A program made the translations under genes and the position numbers. A stretch of DNA of 26,304 nt from an uncultured Oscillospiraceae bacterium. Its GTDB lineage: Bacteria > Bacillota > Clostridia > Oscillospirales > Acutalibacteraceae. Positions 1 through 4,792 of the stretch are shown here, piece by piece. The notes beneath the pieces were generated by a model that made no database searches, was not told where the DNA came from, and worked only from the letters and a program-made list of their open reading frames with translations. The stretch is taken from positions 1 through 26,304 of the forward strand of contig CAJJLZ010000033.1 of the NCBI GenBank assembly GCA_905192745.1. The letters run 5' to 3'. The number at the start of each line of letters is the position of its first letter. Position 1 is the stretch's first letter.

Positions 1-440
1 GTCCCACCCCGCCCGGGGTGGGTGGATTGAAATAATTTTTATTTTGAAAACATTTTTTGCGATGGAGTCCCACCCCGCCCGGGGTGGGTGGATTGAAATA
101 TTGTATCGACAATGTATTTTGGGTAGTTAACCAGTCCCACCCCGCCCGGGGTGGGTGGATTGAAATCTAGACGGCGCAGAGCCGTATACGATTATAGGCC
201 GTCCCACCCCGCCCGGGGTGGGTGGATTGAAATGTGTTGTCCGCATCCTCTGTAACCATCATAGACAGTCCCACCCCGCCCGGGGTGGGTGGATTGAAAT
301 AGGACTGGGAAAACGACCGCAGAACACCGCCGGGTCCCACCCTGCCCGGGGTGGGTGGATTGAAATATATCTTGGCGTTTCGCGATCCACCGTCGCCATG
401 TGGTCCCACCCCGCCCGGGGTGGATTGAAGTGGATTAAAA
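1..440 (+). CRISPR. CRISPR array, type I-C-like repeats, leader-distal end
   Basis: Seven repeat units of about 33 nt begin at 1, 67, 134, 201, 268, 334 and 403. Each starts GTCCCACCCC, has the perfect 8-bp stem CCCACCCC/GGGGTGGG around a GCCC loop, and ends GTGGATTGAAAT, the classic ending of type I-C repeats. The six spacers are 33, 34, 34, 34, 33 and 36 nt and are all different. Unit six carries one C-to-T change in the left arm. Unit seven (403-440) is degenerate: four bases of the right arm are missing and the tail is partly duplicated (TGGATTGAAG then TGGATTAAAA). Decay at this end marks it as leader-distal, so the leader, and probably the cas genes, lie left of base 1 and the array is read on the + strand. 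The array is cut by the window edge, so its true length is unknown. The repeat family is sure; the subtype is inferred from the repeat alone. Confidence 0.97.
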
Positions 441-504
441 TCGATGACCGTTTTTTGTATAAAATATCGAAATTTTATTTGTTTTGTAAAATTTGAAAAA
501 GCAA

Positions 505-533
505 GTGGCAGAATTCTGATTCTTTGTTATAAT
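505..533 (+). promoter_or_regulatory. Candidate promoter for the gene at 592
   Basis: GTGGCA (505-510), a 17-bp spacer and a perfect TATAAT (528-533) lie about 60 bp upstream of the start codon and just beyond the degenerate end of the CRISPR array. The -35 box is weak (4 of 6). This separates expression of the small genes from array transcription. Confidence 0.55.
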
Positions 534-591
534 CATATAAAACCATGCACGTTTTTCACCGCTCAACCACTGCTTGAAAAGGAGTTCGATT

Positions 592-1032
592 ATGGATATC
601 GAAAAAGGTACGAAAGTAAAACTCACCGTTGATTTAACACAGTACGCAAACGGGTTGGTTGCCGGAACCGAAGGTATCACCGTTGGGCGGCAAGGAATGT
701 GGAGCAGAGGAAGTGACCGATTTATCACGGTCCGTTTCCCCGGGATTACCACGCTGGATGTACTGTGGGATTCCTTAGAAATTATTGACGAAGAGGCGCT
801 AAAAGAAATTGACCGTCAAAAGCAATTATTCGCTGAGAATCTGAAAGGCGCGGAAGATGTAACCCTGTATGTGGGGCCAAGGGGAGGATTCAAGTATCTC
901 TCCTATAGCTATACGGACAAGGAGTCGGGGATAAACGTTCATACATCGGAGGGATTCAGGGATAAGGCGTACAGGATTCTGGATATATTGAAGGAATACG
1001 GTATACCGGTTACAAAAAAGACGATAGAATAG
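592..1032 (+). CDS. Uncharacterised 146-aa protein next to the CRISPR array, possible SH3-like N-terminus
   Basis: I do not recognise this family. The ATG at 592 is chosen because AAAGGAG sits at a good distance upstream; an in-frame TTG at 574 lies before that site. Residues 1-65 are rich in short hydrophobic strands and glycine turns (GTKVKLTV, GTEGITVG, FITVRF, LDVLWDSLEII), which resembles a small SH3/KOW-type beta barrel. A charged linker helix follows (66-86). The second half (87-146) has a strand-rich segment with the phrase GPRGGFKYLSYSY and ends in an amphipathic helix around 124-137. There is no signal peptide or membrane segment, so a cytosolic protein is likely. Base composition is more AT-rich than the core genes to the right. 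The next gene starts 72 bp later on the same strand and may be co-transcribed. Any link to the CRISPR system is only by position. Confidence 0.75.
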   Translation: MDIEKGTKVKLTVDLTQYANGLVAGTEGITVGRQGMWSRGSDRFITVRFPGITTLDVLWDSLEIIDEEALKEIDRQKQLFAENLKGAEDVTLYVGPRGGFKYLSYSYTDKESGINVHTSEGFRDKAYRILDILKEYGIPVTKKTIE

Positions 1033-1056
1033 GACTCATCCGGTTGGAATAATCCG

Positions 1057-1102
1057 TTCCTCCTCTTCATAGTATGTATCAACATATTGATTGGAGGAGG
1101 AA
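1057..1102 (+). promoter_or_regulatory. Hairpin able to sequester the ribosome binding site of the gene at 1105
   Basis: TTCCTCCTC (1057-1065) is the exact complement of GAGGAGGAA (1094-1102), which contains the Shine-Dalgarno sequence of the next gene. Between them TATGT (1073-1077) and ACATA (1082-1086) close a four-base loop, leaving a symmetric 7 x 7 internal loop. In the mRNA this would hide the ribosome binding site and could make translation depend on an unfolding event, such as coupling to translation of the upstream gene or a temperature or RNA signal. The pairing is seen; the regulatory role is inference. Confidence 0.5.
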
Positions 1103-1104
1103 AA

Positions 1105-1467
1105 ATGGACAAGACCGCTGGAGTGGCCGTTTGCTATCTGTCAACCAGTAAACGCCCCTCTTCAATGAGCGAATATGTGAAAAGCCGGAAGTTGAACCGG
1201 ATGCAAACGCTTTTGGCCTCCCTTGGTATTACTGTGAGGGATGTGTATGTAGACGAGGACTTTGAACAGACGTCGGCGGACAAGCCTGGACTAAAAAGGA
1301 TCGTCGATCAGCTCCCGAAAAAGGAATTCGGCGTCTTTGTGACCGAAAGTATCTATGATTTAAGCGATAATTTTTCAGAGTGTATCGAAATACTTCAGTA
1401 TATGATCGCGCATCATATCCGGGTCATATGCTTGGATAATCATATAGATTCCGCCATGGATGCTTAA
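1105..1467 (+). CDS. Stand-alone serine-recombinase catalytic-domain protein with degenerate active site
   Basis: A 120-aa protein resembling only the N-terminal (resolvase/invertase) domain of serine recombinases. The start is the ATG behind a strong GGAGGAGG. Residues 7-15 (VAVCYLSTS) fit the first strand and nucleophile loop, with S13 or S15 at the catalytic serine position. Residues 48-66 (YVDEDFEQTSADKPGLKRI) match the family's Y-D-x-G-x-T-x-x-D-R-P-G-x-x-x-L segment. Residues 76-110 (FGVFVTES...VICLDN) match the following strand-helix-strand. The arginine two residues before the serine is replaced by tyrosine. The D-x-x-R-x-x-R segment reads ESIYDLSDN, so the arginines that activate the phosphate are missing. 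There is no DNA-binding, recombinase or zinc-ribbon domain. It is therefore probably not an active recombinase; a regulatory or structural role, or a remnant, are alternatives. Composition is AT-rich like its neighbour, consistent with an acquired segment. Confidence 0.7.
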   Translation: MDKTAGVAVCYLSTSKRPSSMSEYVKSRKLNRMQTLLASLGITVRDVYVDEDFEQTSADKPGLKRIVDQLPKKEFGVFVTESIYDLSDNFSECIEILQYMIAHHIRVICLDNHIDSAMDA

Positions 1468-1473
1468 TGTATG

Positions 1474-1507
1474 AAGCAAGTCACCGACAAATTTCGATGA
1501 CTTGCTT
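1474..1507 (+). terminator. Hairpin just after the recombinase-like gene
   Basis: A perfect 10-bp stem AAGCAAGTCA/TGACTTGCTT with a 14-nt loop begins 7 bases after the stop codon. There is no run of T after the stem, so termination is plausible from position but not certain. Confidence 0.4.
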
Positions 1508-1675
1508 GGGCTTGCGGAAATTCCAATTCCTACGGCGATTTTGATGGGCGATCTTTTTATGCCGGCTGAGGTACTCGCGCCGGAAGAGGGAAACTGTTTT
1601 CTCAACGCTTTCCATGTCGCTGCGGATTTCCTATCGTTCGCAACGATGTTTTCTTTTCGCTTAAGCTAAGCAATT

Positions 1676-1713
1676 GAAAGAAGTCGACTGCCTTACAGCA
1701 ATCGACTTCTTTC
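1676..1713. terminator. Strong intergenic hairpin
   Basis: GAAAGAAGTCGA pairs perfectly with TCGACTTCTTTC (12 bp), with a further TGC/GCA inside around a CTTACA loop. It lies at the end of the AT-rich segment, before the tRNA. Weak T-richness lies only within the stem, so it may be a terminator or an mRNA 3'-end stabiliser. The 1468-1770 interval otherwise holds no gene I can support. Confidence 0.4.
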
Positions 1714-1770
1714 GGCATTCTTCCGGGTTGCGTTGACGAAAAAGATGCTTGGCATAATCCTTTAAACAAA

Positions 1771-1809
1771 GAAAACACCTGCGGTGCGCGACTTGCTCAC
1801 CGCAGGTGT
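1771..1809 (-). terminator. Intrinsic terminator of tRNA-Leu
   Basis: On the minus strand a 12-bp stem (ACACCTGCGGTG at 1775-1786 pairing with CACCGCAGGTGT at 1798-1809) is followed by TTTTC. The stem begins inside the tRNA's encoded CCA end: base 1809 belongs to both. Confidence 0.8.
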
Positions 1810-1895
1810 GGTGCCGCTGACGAGATTTGAACTCGTACGCTGTTTCCAGCGAGGGATTTTAAGTCCCTTGTGTCTGCCGGTTCCACCACAGCGGC
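1809..1895 (-). tRNA. tRNA-Leu (anticodon TAA), CCA encoded
   Basis: Read on the minus strand the gene begins GCCGCTGTGGTGGAACC. It has a 7-bp acceptor stem GCCGCTG/CAGCGGC, an anticodon arm GGGA-CTTAAAA-TCCC giving anticodon TAA, and the long variable arm typical of class II tRNAs (CGCTGGAAACAGCG region). The T arm reads ACGAG-TTCAAAT-CTCGT. Discriminator A is followed by an encoded CCA at 1811-1809. With a long variable arm and anticodon TAA this is leucine, decoding UUA/UUG. Confidence 0.96.
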
Positions 1896-1903
1896 GTGAA
1901 ATG

Positions 1904-1929
1904 GCGGCCGGACAGCCATCCGGCCGCCG
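1904..1929 (-). other. GC-rich hairpin in the tRNA-Leu precursor leader
   Basis: GGCGGCCGGA and TCCGGCCGCC form a perfect 10-bp stem with a six-base loop. It sits between the -10 box and the mature tRNA 5' end, so it would make up most of the short 5' leader removed by RNase P. Confidence 0.6.
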
Positions 1930-1940
1930 TATTGCTACTT

Positions 1941-1969
1941 ATGATAGCGTATTTGCCGGTTGATGTCAA
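1941..1969 (-). promoter_or_regulatory. Strong promoter of tRNA-Leu
   Basis: On the minus strand a perfect TTGACA (1969-1964), a 17-bp spacer and TATCAT (1946-1941) sit about 45 bp upstream of the mature tRNA. Confidence 0.85.
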
Positions 1970-2055
1970 CTTCCCCTGCTGTAAAATCCTATCCGACGCG
2001 GCAAAAGAGAATTTTCAAGTTCATTGACCATACCGGACGGCATAAAGGCCTTGCT

Positions 2056-2799
2056 TTACCGGTTCGTCCGAAGGGCGGCCATAACGCGGTCGGGAACATC
2101 GGTGATAATTCCGGTCGGTTCCAATTCAATCGCCCGACGGATGTCTTCCGGCGAATCCACAGTCCACACATTGCAGGCGATGTCGGCTTCCCGACAGGCG
2201 TCGAGAATGGATTCGTCAATCCCGCCCAGCCAAGGATGAATCGCCCATGCGTTGTATTTCCGCACCATAGCGACCGTTTCTTCAGGGGTGTATTTTTCGG
2301 AATACAGCAGTCCGGTCCGCATGGAGGGATACAGCTCCCGGTATTCCTTCAGCCAGTTGTGACCAAAGGAGGACAGCATGGTTCGTTCGGTGCAGTGATG
2401 GCGTTCCAGCGCCTCGGCGATCAGCCGGTAGGCTTCCCGCATGTCCTGTCCGGGACGGAACGGCCCCTTGACCTCGATATTGATGATGTCCATCCCACCG
2501 ACCAGTTCCAGAAGTTCATCCAGCAGGGGAGCCGTCGCCGGCCCGCCTGTCCAGCCGGAAAAGCCGGCGGTAAAATCATAGCCGCGGGCTTCAGCCGCCG
2601 TCATTTCAGACAGCTTTCCCGTTCCGTTGGAGGTGCGGTCAATCTCATTGTCATGGCAGACAACGTACTGCCCGTCCGTGGTGAGATGAATATCGCACTC
2701 GATGCCGTCCGCGCCGAATTCAATCGCCCGGCGGAAAGCCGGCAGCGTGTTTTCCGGCGCATAAGCGGAGGCTCCGCGGTGTGCCTGTACCTGAATCAT
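2056..2799 (-). CDS. Glycerophosphodiester phosphodiesterase family protein
   Basis: A 247-aa GDPD-family enzyme, expected to hydrolyse glycerophosphodiesters to glycerol-3-phosphate and an alcohol using a divalent metal. The N-terminal signature AHRGASAYAPENTLPAF (residues 7-22) supplies His8, Arg9 and Glu17. DGIECDIHLTTDG (31-43) supplies Glu34 and Asp36, and VCHD supplies His49. NIEVKGP carries the later Glu/Lys pair. The ORF extends 11 codons further upstream to 2832, but the ATG at 2799 has a GAAGGG ribosome binding site 7 nt away and the upstream one has none. There is no signal peptide, so it is probably cytosolic and acts on lipid head-group products. Length fits the single-domain family. 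It is transcribed alone from a good promoter at 2886-2914. Confidence 0.93.
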   Translation of the reverse strand: MIQVQAHRGASAYAPENTLPAFRRAIEFGADGIECDIHLTTDGQYVVCHDNEIDRTSNGTGKLSEMTAAEARGYDFTAGFSGWTGGPATAPLLDELLELVGGMDIINIEVKGPFRPGQDMREAYRLIAEALERHHCTERTMLSSFGHNWLKEYRELYPSMRTGLLYSEKYTPEETVAMVRKYNAWAIHPWLGGIDESILDACREADIACNVWTVDSPEDIRRAIELEPTGIITDVPDRVMAALRTNR

Positions 2800-2885
2800 C
2801 AACAGCCCTTCTTTTTCAGATTTTTTATTCATTTATTCTGCTTGAGCGCGACGCGGCGACGATCGGCTGCGGCTGCTCCTATCGC

Positions 2886-2914
2886 ATTATAGACCGGCGA
2901 AGGAGAAAGTACAA
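2886..2914 (-). promoter_or_regulatory. Promoter of the GDPD gene
   Basis: TTGTAC (2914-2909), a 17-bp spacer and a perfect TATAAT (2891-2886) on the minus strand give an expected 5' leader of about 80 nt. Confidence 0.75.
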
Positions 2915-3039
2915 TCGCGCGGGGGAATTTTCTCAAAAAATGACTAAGAAAAGCACAAATTGTTATCAAAACAAGCCGGCCGCCATATAAGTGAAGAAAA
3001 GAAGATGGATGGGCGGACGTGAGAATAGAAGCCGTAAGG

Positions 3040-3108
3040 GAAAAACGCAAAGCGTTTTTCAGAGGGTGCCAAAGAGTGGTGCAGAAAAGATACTGGTGCA
3101 GGGCGCCC
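3040..3108. repeat. Structured intergenic segment: two hairpins and a short direct repeat
   Basis: GAAAAACGC (3040-3048) and GCGTTTTTC (3052-3060) form a 9-bp stem with an AAA loop. Next to it GGGTGCC (3064-3070) can pair with GGCGCCC (3102-3108) using one G-U pair, enclosing two copies of TGGTGCAG. It lies between the divergent GDPD and ppx-like genes. The rest of the 2800-3187 gap holds their promoters and nothing else I can support. The layout resembles the element at 22982-23083, which suggests a dispersed intergenic repeat, but the sequences differ. Confidence 0.4.
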
Positions 3109-3109
3109 T

Positions 3110-3142
3110 TCCTTTATATTTTAACAATTTTGTGATATAGTA
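3110..3142 (+). promoter_or_regulatory. Weak candidate promoter of the ppx-ppk unit
   Basis: In the AT-rich stretch before the gene a TTTATA-like -35, a 17-bp spacer and TATAGT can be placed. The -35 match is poor. Confidence 0.35.
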
Positions 3143-3187
3143 AATACCACAGGAAAAATCCGCCGTTCAGGAAGGATGAACTTTCGT

Positions 3188-4762
3188 ATGAAACGCAATT
3201 CGAAAATCGTCAGCGTCATCGATATTGGTTCCAGCTTTGTGCGGATGGGCATATATCAGACGGGAAAAAACGGGACAGTGGAAACGCTGGATATGCTTGA
3301 GCATCCCACCCGTCTGGGGCACGAGGTGTTTACCGAAGGCCGTATCCGCGCAGAAACCGTGCGGGAACTGACCGCCGCGCTGCAGGGCTTTTCGCGGGTG
3401 ATGAAGGGATATGGCGTGAGTGAATACCGGGCGGTCGCCACCACCGCCTTGCGGGAGGCGGAGAACCGTCCTTATGTCGTCGATCAGTTAAAAACACAGA
3501 ACAACCTGCTGGTCGGCGTGCTGGAGGACGGGGAAGAAAGCGCGCTGATGTACGGCGAATTGCTGCGCTCTCCATTGATGAAAAAGAATGCGCTGCTGGC
3601 CTATATCGGTACCGGCAGCGTGGGCGTTGCAGCGGCGGAAGAGGGGGCGATCATCCGATGCAGCAGTATCCGTCTCGGCTTTATGAAGCTGGGCGAGATT
3701 CTGCGGGAGCTGGAAGATCAGACCACCCACTTTCATGTGGTATTGGAGGAATATGTAGAGACCCGCTTCCGCCGGCTGAACCGGCTGTTCGGCCGGTTTG
3801 GAATGGGCCGTCTCCTTCTTACCGGGCGGGAACTGGAAACCATCGCGCCCCTCTGCGGGGCGGAGGGAAAGCAGGGAGCCTACCTCCTGCGTCGGGATCA
3901 GCTGGACGCATTGTACGACCGGATCAAGGACCTGACCGTTTCCGCCGCCGCACGGGAGCTTTCCCTGCCGGAGGAAACCGCCGGACAGGTGCTTCCCATG
4001 CTGGCGATTTATCGGAAGATTCTCAGCCTGACTCAGGCGGAGGAGATCGTTGCTCCCTGCATGGATCTGATGGACATTCTGGCCGCACAACTGCTTTTGC
4101 CGGCCAGAAAGCTGGAATTTGAGGCGATGCAGCGAAACGGCGCGCTCTCCTGCGCCCGGCGGCTGGCTTCCTTCCGTCATGCCGATGTGGACCATGCCGA
4201 ACGGACGGCGGGCTATGCCGCCCTGTTGTTTGATAAACTGAAAAAGCTGCACGGGATCAGCGCCAAACGCCGTACCCTTTTGGAATGCGCCGCCCTCCTC
4301 CATGAAATCGGGGAAAATGTGAATGTGAAGAGTTCGGCCGACGCGGCTTACGACTTGATTCGGCAGTCGTATATTTATGGACTGAATGAGGAAGAAACGG
4401 TCCTGACGGCGGAGATTGTCCGGTGTGCGGGCGGGGATGAGGCGTCCGGTATGCCGAAACAGCCCCTTTCAGAGAAGCAGCGGCTGTTGGTGGATAAGCT
4501 GGCGGCTATCCTGATGCTGGCGAATTCGCTGGACGAATCGCATGCCGGGAAGATCGAGGAATTAAAGCTCCGGCTGGATGAGAAAGCGCTGACCGTCACC
4601 GCGGGCGGCGGCGCCGCCCAGGGAGCGGCCGTTCAAGGAACGACCGCTCACAGAGCGGGGGAAATGTTGTTGGAAAAGTGGGCGTTTGGCGAATGCGCCC
4701 CCTTCTTTGAGAATGTGTTTGGCATCCGTCCGGTTTTCATTAACCGGAGCCGGCTTCTGTAA
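3188..4762 (+). CDS. Ppx/GppA phosphatase family protein with C-terminal HD-like domain
   Basis: About 524 aa, in the exopolyphosphatase/guanosine pentaphosphatase family, acting on polyphosphate chains or pppGpp. The N-terminal actin-like ATPase fold shows VSVIDIGSSFVRMGIYQ, then AVATTALREAENRPYVV and VLEDGEESALMYGE, which holds the catalytic glutamate region. The second phosphate loop normally reads DIGGGSTE; here it is AYIGTGSVGVA, a clear departure. The C-terminal third carries an HD-like helical domain (DVDHAERTA, ALLHEIGENV). A Gly/Ala-rich low-complexity stretch of about 20 residues interrupts the normally compact end (bases about 4603-4665) just before EKWAFGE. Two starts are possible: the ATG at 3176 has AGGAAGG directly against it, while the ATG at 3188 is 12 nt away. 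I prefer 3188, with modest confidence. The kinase that makes polyphosphate follows 30 bp downstream, which supports a polyphosphate role. Confidence 0.88.
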   Translation: MKRNSKIVSVIDIGSSFVRMGIYQTGKNGTVETLDMLEHPTRLGHEVFTEGRIRAETVRELTAALQGFSRVMKGYGVSEYRAVATTALREAENRPYVVDQLKTQNNLLVGVLEDGEESALMYGELLRSPLMKKNALLAYIGTGSVGVAAAEEGAIIRCSSIRLGFMKLGEILRELEDQTTHFHVVLEEYVETRFRRLNRLFGRFGMGRLLLTGRELETIAPLCGAEGKQGAYLLRRDQLDALYDRIKDLTVSAAARELSLPEETAGQVLPMLAIYRKILSLTQAEEIVAPCMDLMDILAAQLLLPARKLEFEAMQRNGALSCARRLASFRHADVDHAERTAGYAALLFDKLKKLHGISAKRRTLLECAALLHEIGENVNVKSSADAAYDLIRQSYIYGLNEEETVLTAEIVRCAGGDEASGMPKQPLSEKQRLLVDKLAAILMLANSLDESHAGKIEELKLRLDEKALTVTAGGGAAQGAAVQGTTAHRAGEMLLEKWAFGECAPFFENVFGIRPVFINRSRLL

Positions 4763-4792
4763 GAGAATCGATCATGGAAAGGCGGAACTCCT

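Noticed and set aside
167..496. Open frames crossing the CRISPR array on both strands
   Set aside because: They are translations of the repeats (repeated SHPARGG and FNPPTPG units), not proteins.
592..1467. The two genes after the array as cas genes
   Set aside because: Neither has motifs of Cas1, Cas2, Cas4 or Cascade subunits, and they lie at the leader-distal end.
1502..1669. 55-codon open frame (LLGLAEIPIPT...) with a TTG start after the recombinase-like gene
   Set aside because: It has no ribosome binding site, overlaps a hairpin at its start and matches no family I know. It could be a relic but is not supported as a gene.
1960..2892. Long + strand open frame opposite the GDPD gene
   Set aside because: It is the antisense shadow of a clear GDPD-family gene, a result of GC-rich codon use; it has no family match or ribosome site.
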